From an uncultured Lachnospiraceae bacterium (GTDB lineage: Bacteria > Bacillota_A > Clostridia > Lachnospirales > Lachnospiraceae): DNA of 64,000 bases. Numbering within the stretch: the stretch's first letter is position 1; each line of letters starts with the position of its first letter. This document shows positions 1 to 8,700 of this stretch, piece after piece. The notes beneath the pieces are model-generated. The model saw only the letters and a list, made by a program, of their open reading frames with translations, was not told where the DNA came from and made no database searches. The DNA lies in the NCBI GenBank assembly GCA_910577835.1, contig CAJTOU010000008.1, positions 1 through 64,000 of the forward strand. The letters are read 5' to 3'. Made by a program: the position numbers and the translations under genes.

Positions 1-56
1 TAAAAAGATACCTCGCCTTTTTTGACTTCTGTCAGGGCTTTATCTAATTCAGGCAT
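1..56 (-). CDS. Partial gene, 5' end only, last visible gene of the peptide operon
   Basis: Eighteen codons are visible, beginning MPELDKALTEVKKGEVSF, and the frame is open to the window edge. The ATG overlaps the stop codon of the acyl-carrier-like gene by 8 bases. A GGAGG lies about 12 bases upstream, inside that gene, which suggests translational coupling. Too little is visible to assign a family. Its place at the end of the maturation operon suggests another maturation, export or ACP-partner function, which is inference only. Confidence 0.55.
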   Translation of the reverse strand, partial: MPELDKALTEVKKGEVSF

Positions 57-312
57 CCTTTGACTTTTCCTCCATTACAAAATCGGCAATCGAACCAATG
101 GTAGATAAAAAATCCATGCTCAAATACTCATCTTCGATTTTAATATCAAATGCCCGCTCTATCTCTACAATGATTTGAACCATAATCAGTGAATCAATTC
201 CCCACTCTCCGTCATTGAGAATATCATCTTCACCCAGTTCCACATTATCTTCCATATCCACCAAAAGCAGCAGAATTTCTTTTATTTTGTTGACTACTTC
301 CTGTCGCTCCAT
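49..312 (-). CDS. Acyl-carrier-like protein of the peptide maturation operon
   Basis: An 87-residue phosphopantetheine-carrier fold. The motif GIDSL places the candidate phosphopantetheine serine at residue 41, followed by the usual amphipathic helix (MVQIIVEIERAF) and a third helix ending FVMEE. I chose the ATG at 312 because AGAGAGG stands 8 bases before it; an in-frame ATG at 339 has no good ribosome site. It overlaps the end of the upstream radical SAM gene. Small ACP-related proteins are known partners in clostridial Cys-rich peptide maturation clusters (the CcpM/Clo7bot type, from memory). What it carries here is unknown. Confidence 0.8.
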   Translation of the reverse strand: MERQEVVNKIKEILLLLVDMEDNVELGEDDILNDGEWGIDSLIMVQIIVEIERAFDIKIEDEYLSMDFLSTIGSIADFVMEEKSKDA

Positions 313-1694
313 ACCTTTATCCTCTCTTTCTTTATCCATTCAAATTTTTCGTCAAGCTCCTGTTTTGACTGTATTACATTCATTTCTGATAACAGTTCTC
401 TTACTATTTGTAAAAATAAATTATCCAGCTCCTGCCGTGTCTCTTTTTTCTGTCTGATATTGTTGATTTGTCTGACAACAGAATCCTGATATTCTATCCA
501 TTCCTCTGCTTTTACCTTTACAAACTGCTCAAACAGCTCTACCTTTGTATCTTTGATATGATAACAGACTGTTTTACTCATCCAGTCGGGAATTCCTGCT
601 TTTTTATCAAACTCCAATGTAGAACAGTCATAAGGCAATGTATTGTCGGGAATAATAATCAGGCGCCGGAATACACCTTTCAAACCTATATATCTGACTA
701 AATCGTACTCTGATATAAAAGTAATATTCTCTTTTAAATAATCAATTGTAGTCATCGGGTCAAACAGAATCATTGTTAAATCCATATTAATCTCCAAATC
801 TTTTAATATGGTAATGGCATTAAGAACTTTATTCTTATCAATCTTTTTATTATAATATTTCAGCACCTGACTGCTGATATTTTCTACCCCAAGCAATACC
901 CGTCTCAATCCTGCCATTTTAAGAAGTCTGAAAAGCTCGATATCAACAGTATCTACTCTGGTTTCCATATAAAAAGAAATCTTCAGACCATCGCTTATAA
1001 TTTTTTTACATAACCGAACAATATTCTCTCTGTTCTTAGAATCAAGAGATACAAAACAACTGTCAACAAAATAAAACCGACTGTAACCGGCCTGCGTATA
1101 CGCCAGAATTTCCTTATAAACAGACTCCCATTTTCTGGATTGATAACCTTCATGATGAAGTCTTCCTATGGAAGACACTGCGCAAAAATTACAATTATTC
1201 ATACATCCACGACTTGAAATAACGGGTATCATGGGAATTGATTTAAGCAGCTCCAATGATATTTCCGGATATTCCAGTTCACTGATATCCGGCTTTTGAT
1301 ATTCCGCCGCGTTTTTGTCATAAATCATATTGAGAAGCGCCAAATAGCTGTATGACATCACAGAACCTGTGATATATTTATAATCCGCCTTTAAAAACTT
1401 TCCATATATCTGCGCTGTCAATCCAAACAAAATCGTCATATCAGCAGCAATATATTTACCATAAGCGTCTAACCACCTGATTAATTCCTCACCGTCCCAC
1501 ATAAGAACCAGTATATTTTTTCCACCAGATAAAACGGGGCTGTTTACTTTCAAATAATTTGTATCCGCAATATGAAGATTTGACATTACTCCATTCTTTT
1601 TTAAATATCCAGTCATATATATCACCTCTGAAAAGCTGTATATATTATTTGAAGTAATGCTGTCAGGTATAATAATGTTAATTGAATCAGTCAA
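294..1694 (-). CDS. Radical SAM protein, B12-dependent-like architecture
   Basis: 466 residues. The radical SAM cluster motif CX3CX2C is at C164, C168 and C171 (GCMNNCNFC), followed by the TIM-barrel part with YSRFYFVDSCF and LLGVENIS-like strands. The first 150 residues look like the N-terminal Rossmann (cobalamin-binding-like) region of B12 radical SAM enzymes, but I see no clear DxHxxG motif, so cobalamin binding is uncertain. It is the second radical SAM enzyme of the operon and overlaps the ACP gene. Its likely role is a second modification of the precursor peptide or of an ACP-bound group; the substrate cannot be read from the sequence. Confidence 0.8.
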   Translation of the reverse strand: MTDSINIIIPDSITSNNIYSFSEVIYMTGYLKKNGVMSNLHIADTNYLKVNSPVLSGGKNILVLMWDGEELIRWLDAYGKYIAADMTILFGLTAQIYGKFLKADYKYITGSVMSYSYLALLNMIYDKNAAEYQKPDISELEYPEISLELLKSIPMIPVISSRGCMNNCNFCAVSSIGRLHHEGYQSRKWESVYKEILAYTQAGYSRFYFVDSCFVSLDSKNRENIVRLCKKIISDGLKISFYMETRVDTVDIELFRLLKMAGLRRVLLGVENISSQVLKYYNKKIDKNKVLNAITILKDLEINMDLTMILFDPMTTIDYLKENITFISEYDLVRYIGLKGVFRRLIIIPDNTLPYDCSTLEFDKKAGIPDWMSKTVCYHIKDTKVELFEQFVKVKAEEWIEYQDSVVRQINNIRQKKETRQELDNLFLQIVRELLSEMNVIQSKQELDEKFEWIKKERIKVWSDRK

Positions 1695-1718
1695 TTACAA
1701 TTCCCTCCATCACTTGAT

Positions 1719-3554
1719 TCAGGAAAATTTCTCCTGAATAATTCTTATACATTTCACCACATCTGCTTCCTGTAATATATTGACAACAGGAATGCCAAGC
1801 TTTTGCTCAAAATATTGAAGCCTGTCCGATATTTCTAGGCCTTTATAATATTTTTTTATTTCATAAGAAATCCCTTTCTTTTTTTTCACATCTCTTGACA
1901 GAGATGTCATTGCACATACGGCAACCCTGCCATACCCAAAGGACTCAATCGCCTGAATTGTTCTCATAATATAGGAAACATCATCTTCCGGACGAATACA
2001 GAGAATAACCATATCGGGCTTGGAGGCCAAAATTGTAATAATAGAAGACAAAACATTAAAATCAACATTAATCTCACTGCTAAACGGAACGACTCCAGAC
2101 TGCCCTCCTGTAAAGATAATATCGGGCTTCTCTGTTTGCGTAACCTGCATAAGCAGAGCTTTTATCGCATCTATCTGCTTATCAACAGGAATATATTCCA
2201 GCAGATTATAATTTCCCAGAGGAATGGTATTTAATCCAAACAGAAAGCCATGCGGTTCTGTCGATATATTCGAAACGCGATATCCTACCTTTTCCAATGC
2301 ATACTTTAATTGTAGCTGAACAGTAAATTTGCCGGCTTTGGGACCTGTACCAAAAACAGAGACAACCGGTTTATCCGTTCCCATTCCATATTTTATATCT
2401 GTTGTCTGTTTTTGAATAAAATCATTCAGACATTGAAACATACAATGATATTTTTCAGAAATTTTTTTAAGCTCTCTGTATGTATCTTCCTTCAACAGCT
2501 CAATAGAAATAACATTTTTTCCTTTTTCAAAAGCAGCCTCTGAATATTTTTTTACCAAATCTTTTTTATATACTCTGGATAATTCGCTTAAATCGCCCAG
2601 AATCACCGTATCTATGGTGTCATTTATCGCTGTGTTAAAATTTGATTCAATTATGATTCCGCTGTCTTTTTCCCCGATTACCTGACCTGCATCTTTATTG
2701 ACATTACCTAAAAATGGCAGGTCTATTACTTTTTCTATTTCAAATGGTAAATAGTCCCTGAATCTGAATATACTGTGCATTTCTTTATTAAAAGGATAAA
2801 TTGCAGCTTTTTTTAATTCTGAGTAATCTATTTTTCTGCCTGAAAAATTTTCAGCTTTCACCCTTCTCTCACAATTTTCTTTTATATATTCCAGTATCAT
2901 CTGTTTGTTTTTAGACTGGATTCTCTTTATAATTCCTGCGATTTCTCCGGTTGCCCTTGCACATGCAAAACTGTTTCCGTACGCAATATTATATTTTCCA
3001 TCCTTCCATGCCACCCGCTGAGGACCGGAATATAAAAATAATTCCAGCTGATTCTCCTTTTCCTCTGCATATTGCATGTCTTTTTTTTCAATATCTCCTG
3101 TCACCTTAATCACACTTTTGTAATTTGCAGGCCAAGTTTCTATAAATAAATCCTCACTGGCAGCAGCGATTAAAATACAGCCCGAATCATCTAATTCCTC
3201 ACATATGCGCTGAAGTCTGCTGTCATTTTTCAGTGTTCCCAGACTTAAATTAATAATATCAGGTCTGCATATTTTACAGTGTTCCAGTGCCTGAATCAGA
3301 TATTCTGTATTTGTCACCAGATTTTCATCAAAAACTTTGTATATATACAGCTCATATTCCTGTATACAGCGATGAATTATATATGTACAGGCTGTTCCAT
3401 GCCCGTTAGAATCTACCGGAATGTTTTGTCTCTCAACTCCTCCCTCATTCACATCATAAAATTCTTTTAAACCGTTTCCCAAAAATGAATGTTCAGAGTC
3501 CAGTCCCGAATCTATAACAGCAATTTTTATCATATTTCTCTTGTAACCTCTCAT
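1719..3554 (-). CDS. Subtilisin-like (S8) protease fused to a DUF1611-like P-loop domain
   Basis: 611 residues in two parts. Residues 8 to about 245 are a subtilase with the full triad: D15 in VIDSG, H52 in GHGTA and S195 in GNSFA (usually GTSxA). Residues 390-611 are a P-loop domain with Walker A GTGPKAGKF at about 402-410 and a TEPHGFLFG segment, resembling the DUF1611 C-terminal domain. There is no signal peptide, so it should act in the cytoplasm, plausibly as leader peptidase for the precursor. The start codon overlaps the upstream stop as ATGA; a second Met at codon 8 is possible. I do not know a well-described precedent for this fusion. Confidence 0.82.
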   Translation of the reverse strand: MRGYKRNMIKIAVIDSGLDSEHSFLGNGLKEFYDVNEGGVERQNIPVDSNGHGTACTYIIHRCIQEYELYIYKVFDENLVTNTEYLIQALEHCKICRPDIINLSLGTLKNDSRLQRICEELDDSGCILIAAASEDLFIETWPANYKSVIKVTGDIEKKDMQYAEEKENQLELFLYSGPQRVAWKDGKYNIAYGNSFACARATGEIAGIIKRIQSKNKQMILEYIKENCERRVKAENFSGRKIDYSELKKAAIYPFNKEMHSIFRFRDYLPFEIEKVIDLPFLGNVNKDAGQVIGEKDSGIIIESNFNTAINDTIDTVILGDLSELSRVYKKDLVKKYSEAAFEKGKNVISIELLKEDTYRELKKISEKYHCMFQCLNDFIQKQTTDIKYGMGTDKPVVSVFGTGPKAGKFTVQLQLKYALEKVGYRVSNISTEPHGFLFGLNTIPLGNYNLLEYIPVDKQIDAIKALLMQVTQTEKPDIIFTGGQSGVVPFSSEINVDFNVLSSIITILASKPDMVILCIRPEDDVSYIMRTIQAIESFGYGRVAVCAMTSLSRDVKKKKGISYEIKKYYKGLEISDRLQYFEQKLGIPVVNILQEADVVKCIRIIQEKFS

Positions 3555-4825
3555 TCACAATATTGGGAAAAATATCTTTTTATCTTTCTTTCCAAAATAT
3601 ATTTATAGCTGCATATCAATGTGTGTTTATTCTCATTATAACAGCCGCCATAGCAGAGAGGAAAAACATTGCATTTCAAACATTCTTTTCTGTGAAACGG
3701 ATTACACAACAGGGTTTGATACTGCGTGTCCTGTAATTCATATTGTTTGTCAAAAACTGTCCCAAATGAAATATTATCCTTTTCGCTTTTATAGCACTTG
3801 TATAATTTTCCTGCTGCATCAATAACCACTGAATTTTTGGCCATTGCAAAACAGTTTAATGTCGATGCCGGCATTGAATATTCAGCATATTCTCCTAATA
3901 TTGTCTGATATTCATCGATTAAATCCATACTTTCTTTTTGAGAATACTTATATAACTGTTCTTTGTCTGTAATATTATCATTATCATTAACCAGATTAAA
4001 TCCGACAGTCACCCTGTTTTTTTCCAAAATCTTTGTTTCCATTAAATAATTTAACAGTTCCGGTATCTCCTGTTGATTTGACTTATCAATATTAACCTGT
4101 ATATTAATACAAAAATCATTTTTTAAATTCAGAATATTTTTTATAATTATATCAAAATATTTTTTTCCATTTTTGGAGCAGCGTCTTCTGTCATTATATT
4201 CTCCATAGCCGTCAAGTGTTGTATTAATCTCTCTAATTCTGGATTTTTTCATTATATTATGAATCTTGGAAGTGATAACTGTAAGATTCGTAAATATTTT
4301 CGCGTGATAAACAATCCCTTCTTCATCGCATTTTTTTATCAGCCTGTCGCTGATATGTTCAATCACCTCCGGACATAATAACGGCTCGCCGCCAAACCAT
4401 TTTACCTGAAAATATTTTAAGCAGTTCGCCTGTTTTTCTATTATATTTATTAAATAATCCTCTATGACCTCACATGTTTCTAGGGACATAACCCTTGTAT
4501 TTTTATCCACAAAACAATACTCACAGGCTAAATTACAGGATGTAGTCGGAATGATAGTCACTGAATATATACTAGAATTATACGCACGGGCAAAAAAATC
4601 ATTTTTTACTTTTAACAGCTCATTTACACTTTCTTTTACTAAAAAACCATTTTCCAGTAAATCCTTTGCAGCTTCAGGATGAGATATAAAATATTCTTCA
4701 CAGTCGGAATCTAATATGTCATATGTATGATGTTCAAATAATGCATATTTATTTGTAATTGTATTAAACAAAACCGTTTTATCCTCAGATAATTTTACTG
4801 GAAAGTTATAATTCGACAATTTCAT
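3551..4825 (-). CDS. SPASM-domain radical SAM peptide maturase (CcpM-like)
   Basis: 424 residues. An N-terminal region (about 1-85) looks like a small peptide-recognition module. The radical SAM motif CX3CX2C follows at C97, C101 and C104 (TSCNLACEYCFV). The C-terminal SPASM region (about 330-424) has many cysteines, including CLKCNVFPLCYGGCY, for auxiliary Fe-S clusters. This layout is typical of RiPP maturases that install thioether or other cross-links. It lies directly downstream of a short precursor gene that ends in three cysteines, so cross-linking of those residues is the natural inference. The clostridial CcpM family is the closest I can recall. Confidence 0.88.
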   Translation of the reverse strand: MKLSNYNFPVKLSEDKTVLFNTITNKYALFEHHTYDILDSDCEEYFISHPEAAKDLLENGFLVKESVNELLKVKNDFFARAYNSSIYSVTIIPTTSCNLACEYCFVDKNTRVMSLETCEVIEDYLINIIEKQANCLKYFQVKWFGGEPLLCPEVIEHISDRLIKKCDEEGIVYHAKIFTNLTVITSKIHNIMKKSRIREINTTLDGYGEYNDRRRCSKNGKKYFDIIIKNILNLKNDFCINIQVNIDKSNQQEIPELLNYLMETKILEKNRVTVGFNLVNDNDNITDKEQLYKYSQKESMDLIDEYQTILGEYAEYSMPASTLNCFAMAKNSVVIDAAGKLYKCYKSEKDNISFGTVFDKQYELQDTQYQTLLCNPFHRKECLKCNVFPLCYGGCYNENKHTLICSYKYILERKIKRYFSQYCE

Positions 4826-4897
4826 AAATAATTCTCTATTCTTTAATATAATAATATAAACAAACTCTTACTCTACTATATTAAATCAACTCAGCTC

Positions 4898-5047
4898 TTA
4901 ACACTTGCATGTCCAGTTTCCACATTCAAATCCATAGATTTCTTTCTTCCATGACTGTTCTGTGGTATCCTTATCGTTGTTTTTTACAAGTTCCTTTTTT
5001 TCCAAATCACTTATGATAGTAACGTCTTTTTCCTTATTCTCTTTCAT
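4898..5047 (-). CDS. RiPP precursor peptide with Cys-rich C-terminus
   Basis: A 49-residue peptide. The ATG at 5047 has AAAGGAGGG about 11 bases upstream; the longer reading that starts at 5086 has no such site. The first 35 residues are charged and leader-like (KENKEKDVTIISDLEKKELV). The end is aromatic and Cys-rich: YGFECGNWTCKC, cysteines spaced C-x4-C-x-C. It stands first in the operon, immediately before the SPASM radical SAM gene, as precursor genes usually do. The cleavage point is not evident; a cut near the KKE/IYGFE boundary is a guess. No second precursor copy was seen nearby. Confidence 0.75.
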   Translation of the reverse strand: MKENKEKDVTIISDLEKKELVKNNDKDTTEQSWKKEIYGFECGNWTCKC

Positions 5048-5894
5048 AATAAGTAAACCCTCCTTTCCGTTACTTAATCGCAACAAATTTTCTTTTCTTG
5101 TTTTTCACACAGCAATCTATATCTTATGAAACCACATATAAATAAGCTGTTTTATATTATTATTTCTTTTCTACAAACCATATCTACAATTAATTACACA
5201 GGATTCAAAAACCTTGTTGATTATTTCCCCTGCTTTAAAATCTGAACAAGCCAGTAGAGTAAGAATTTGTTTCATTAAGTTTAAACATGATTCATAGAAA
5301 CATGTTCATACTTCAGCTTTTTATTATCTGATTCTCAAATTTTTTCCAAAATCAAATAAATTTTTACCACTTACTATAATTTTTTACAATATGCGATAAT
5401 ATTTGCTAAAATAATTATACAAAAGAAGTTAATAGATTTCAACTGATTTTTCAAAATTATTTCTGACATTTATCTCTTTTTTTCGACAAATAAATTTCCA
5501 CACTCTCAAAAAATATATTAATATAGTTATATATATTTTAAAATTCATTTAATTGTAAAATCTTTGCTTATACCCCTGTATAAATACCGGTTTTATACAA
5601 TAAATCTACAATCACAGGAAAATCATTATATTATGTATTTATAAAATTAATTTTAAGATTAAATTAATATTTATAATGCCCTTTATAGGTAGAAAAGGGA
5701 ATATAATTACATAAAATTATTTCTTTTGAAATAATTTTATTAACTTTATAAATATTTTTCTGAAATATCCAACAATGTTATAATATGTTATTTGGATTTA
5801 TCTGTGCTGACCAGCCTGTAATCGCAAAGCCTGCTGCATTATATCGAACAAACAAATGTTATAGGAAATGCCCTGAAAAACAGTCTTCTGTATT
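5048..5894. other. AT-rich intergenic region upstream of the peptide operon
   Basis: About 850 bases of very AT-rich DNA without a convincing gene on either strand. It contains an all-A/T perfect hairpin at 5711-5740 (13-bp stem, TTTT loop). The peptide-operon promoter should lie in the right part of the first few hundred bases, but I could not fix a consensus pair. Confidence 0.5.
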
Positions 5895-5895
5895 C

Positions 5896-5938
5896 AAAAA
5901 AAGATTGTGCTGCCATATAAAAATACAGCAACACAATC
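5896..5938 (-). terminator. Rho-independent terminator
   Basis: Stem GATTGTGCTGC (5903-5913) against GCAACACAATC (5928-5938). On the minus strand the stem is followed by seven T residues. It ends transcripts from the YdjM-like gene. Confidence 0.75.
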
Positions 5939-6038
5939 ATCAAATCACCTCATAGCATGGTATTCATATATTTATTTTTTATTTTATTTCTCCCGTAACA
6001 AGTAAATTTTCAAAAAATCTTTATCATTTTCTAAATAA

Positions 6039-6650
6039 TTATAGAATCCTCAACACAAACAAAATCATCTCTGCACCTGCGGCAATACACCCTGCTATAT
6101 AAAAAAGCTGATTTGCCACTCCACTCGCAGAAAAAAGCCCCATACAAAAACCACCCTTTAAAGGATATAAAAGCTGAAGCTTTTTTTTATTCAAAGCATC
6201 CAATATAAGATGTGATAAAAATCCAATTGTAAAATACAATATCAGCTTTTTCCAAACCAGGCCAAGGGCAAAATCAAGCAGAACCAGCGCCAGAAATGAA
6301 TGCATAAAAGACCTGTGAGGCTGTTCCTTGCCAAACACGCAGACTACCAGAAAAATTAAGCAGCCTGCTATGATTCTATGTATATGGCTGTCCTCTGTTA
6401 TCTTATGTATAATCTCTGTTTTCAAAAAAATATCCAGTCCAAAAATGACTGCAGCAGCAACTATTGTAAGCAGCAGCACTTTTCCCATGTTTCGATGAAC
6501 GTTTGACGTTTCAACGTCAATATCACTGATAACTGCACCTGCGGCACCAAGACCGACGGCAAGCAGAAATTCCGGTGCGGTCTTTGGTACAGTAATTGCT
6601 AACGATGATGCTACTCCTATTATCATATGTGTCTTTCCAAGCAACGCCAT
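6039..6650 (-). CDS. YdjM-like membrane-bound metal-dependent hydrolase family protein
   Basis: About 203 residues with four to five hydrophobic segments. The family signature is visible: GKTHMIIG near the N-terminus, ISDIDVE, HRSFMHSF and GFLSHLILDALN, with His and Asp residues that would form a metal site. This is the YdjM/PF04307 group, whose catalytic activity is poorly established. I chose the ATG at 6650, preceded by AAGGAGG at a short distance; the open frame upstream begins with TTG and lacks a site. It is single, with its own terminator. Confidence 0.85.
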   Translation of the reverse strand: MALLGKTHMIIGVASSLAITVPKTAPEFLLAVGLGAAGAVISDIDVETSNVHRNMGKVLLLTIVAAAVIFGLDIFLKTEIIHKITEDSHIHRIIAGCLIFLVVCVFGKEQPHRSFMHSFLALVLLDFALGLVWKKLILYFTIGFLSHLILDALNKKKLQLLYPLKGGFCMGLFSASGVANQLFYIAGCIAAGAEMILFVLRIL

Positions 6651-6976
6651 TTTCCTCCTTGTAAGTTTCAATTACTATGTTATTTTCGTTTGTGAACAAC
6701 AGTTTTTTATATTTTAACCCCTTATATTTAAAAAAGCAAGCCTCTTTCTTAATATATTTTATTCCTATTTCTTTTGTTCTTCCATAAAAGTCAACCACAT
6801 TATCATACCCTAAATCAATTACAAGAAAATTTGACTGATAAATATCTGATATCATCTGAATGCTCTGCTTCAGTACTTTCTTTTCAGTAATATCAAAAAA
6901 AAGAACTTCAATAATGTCAAATAAAATAAATCGGAAGATTTTGTCGCCACTACACAAAAAAGAGTTTGATAGAAAG

Positions 6977-7089
6977 AAATAATGAGACTGTTGCAAAACA
7001 AATCTTCTATACAATATATAGTATCAATAAGCAAATAAGTGCCGCCATATTTTATACTTTATCTAAGTTTTGCAATCGTCCCATTATTT
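6977..7089. repeat. MITE-like imperfect inverted repeat
   Basis: Two 23-base arms, AAATAATG-A-GAC..TTGCAAAAC (6977-6999) and its inverted copy (7067-7089), match at 20 of 23 positions around a 67-base AT-rich centre. The GAGACTGTTGCAAAAC core resembles terminal repeats of some insertion sequences. There is no transposase. A 6523-7014 open frame crossing it lacks a ribosome site and is probably not a gene. Confidence 0.5.
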
Positions 7090-7272
7090 TATTTCAATTT
7101 ATGATTTCTGTTATGTTTATTCTTGATTCTTTAACTGATTAACACAATATTTTTCAGCCAATTATACTAATTCCTTTGTTATTTCAATCTGTAATTTACC
7201 AAACCTTCTTTTGTTTCTATAATTATAATTTTTCTATGTTTTAACCTCTTATTTTCAAAAAATAAACCCTTT

Positions 7273-8700
7273 TTAGCCTTTCTCCTCTTCCCCATCCTTT
7301 CTTCCTATTCCCAAAAATATCGACACTACCATAACCACAAGCAACACATACCCATAAATCACAAACGGCGTAACCTCTGTGGCGCGAAGCGGAGCTTCCG
7401 TCTGTGCTGCAAATCCAATGGTAAAGATAATCGCCGGAGTCCACGGAAGCGCATACACCAGTGTATTTGACTGCGCATCCAGAAGATTTGCCGCACGATA
7501 TGGAGAAATCTTATACTTTTCAGCCAGCGGCCTTGCAAACGACGCTCCCACTGCCAGAATCGCAGGCGCATTTAGTCCCATCACAGCCGAGAGAATAATA
7601 ACCATAACTGATATTACAAGTTCTGCCCCTGCCGCGCTCTTTGCCACCTTTCCAAGCGCATTAAGAAGCCTTACATCTCCTCCGCCCTGTCTCATAATAG
7701 AAATAGAGCCAAATAAAAGGAGCGCCAGAATACTCACCTGCAACATACCCGAAAGCCCTGTATAAATAATTCCTCCCACTGTTCTGTCAAGTCCTTCTCC
7801 TGAAACAGAGAACAAAGCATTTACATTTTCCGCAGAATCAATCTGCAAAAATCCAAACTGCCCTGTAACTACACCCGTAAGTCCCGCCAGAACAATTCCA
7901 ATCGTAGTCGCTATAATGATATCTCCAGTGTTTACAGCCACAATAACTGTAACAATAACAGGCACCAGCATAAACAGCGCAACCGAATCATATTCAAATG
8001 CCAAATCTGCCCCTGTTTTATTCGTTTTAAAAATATTTCCCACTATTATCATAACCGCTGCACTGATTCCTGCTGCGACTGCCGAATATTTCAGTCTTGA
8101 ACGAACCACTGTCGGTACATCTACTCCCTGTGAAATCGCAGAACATATCGTAGTATCTGATACAGGTGCAAGATTATCCCCAAAAACCGCTCCCGAAATA
8201 ATCACTCCTGCCAAAAGCGGCGGATAACACCCAAGCGCAATTCCGGCAGGATATAAAACTCCCATTCCCGTAGCTATCGTTCCAAAGCCTGTTCCTGATG
8301 CGGTAGCAAACAACGCGGATGCAGCAAATGTAATTAAGAGAAAAACAACACTTCCAACTCCTATCCCTGCTGCCAGACCTGCAATCGCCGCAGCAAGTCC
8401 TGAAGCCTTTAAGATTCCCGAAAACACACCTGCAAACAGCCAGCAGATAACAGGAGTAATCGCCTCCTTACTTGCCATTCCCTCAATAATAACCTCTGTA
8501 TACTGCTTTTTATCCTTTGCCAGAAAAAAAGGCAGCAATAAAGCTAAAAATGCCGGAATCCAGAGCGCACCATCCGAAATGGAACCCCATAAAAAGGTTG
8601 TTATAATAATTAACACAAGAAAAATAAGAAAGGGAAAAAACGACATCCATTCCCCGCCATAAAATTGCAACGCATTACTATTCATATTATTCTTATTCAT
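7273..8700 (-). CDS. nhaC: NhaC-family Na+/H+ antiporter
   Basis: 475 residues with about 11-12 membrane segments. NhaC-family features are visible: SGTGFGTIATGMGVLYPAG, a long GAVFGDNLAPVSDTT segment (the conserved ion-path region) and LNAPAILAVGASFARPLAEKY. It would exchange Na+ (or a substrate such as malate or lactate) for H+ in the cytoplasmic membrane. The ATG at 8700 follows GGAGGA and overlaps the vanXY stop (ATGAATAA), so it is translated as the last gene of the vanW-vanG-vanXY unit. This is the place where vanT usually stands in VanG clusters. Confidence 0.88.
   Translation of the reverse strand: MNKNNMNSNALQFYGGEWMSFFPFLIFLVLIIITTFLWGSISDGALWIPAFLALLLPFFLAKDKKQYTEVIIEGMASKEAITPVICWLFAGVFSGILKASGLAAAIAGLAAGIGVGSVVFLLITFAASALFATASGTGFGTIATGMGVLYPAGIALGCYPPLLAGVIISGAVFGDNLAPVSDTTICSAISQGVDVPTVVRSRLKYSAVAAGISAAVMIIVGNIFKTNKTGADLAFEYDSVALFMLVPVIVTVIVAVNTGDIIIATTIGIVLAGLTGVVTGQFGFLQIDSAENVNALFSVSGEGLDRTVGGIIYTGLSGMLQVSILALLLFGSISIMRQGGGDVRLLNALGKVAKSAAGAELVISVMVIILSAVMGLNAPAILAVGASFARPLAEKYKISPYRAANLLDAQSNTLVYALPWTPAIIFTIGFAAQTEAPLRATEVTPFVIYGYVLLVVMVVSIFLGIGRKDGEEEKG

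Noticed and set aside
6523..7014. 163-codon open frame on the minus strand
   Set aside because: It starts inside the inverted-repeat element, has no ribosome site, overlaps the YdjM-like gene and shows no recognisable family. It is kept only as a remote possibility of a decayed gene.
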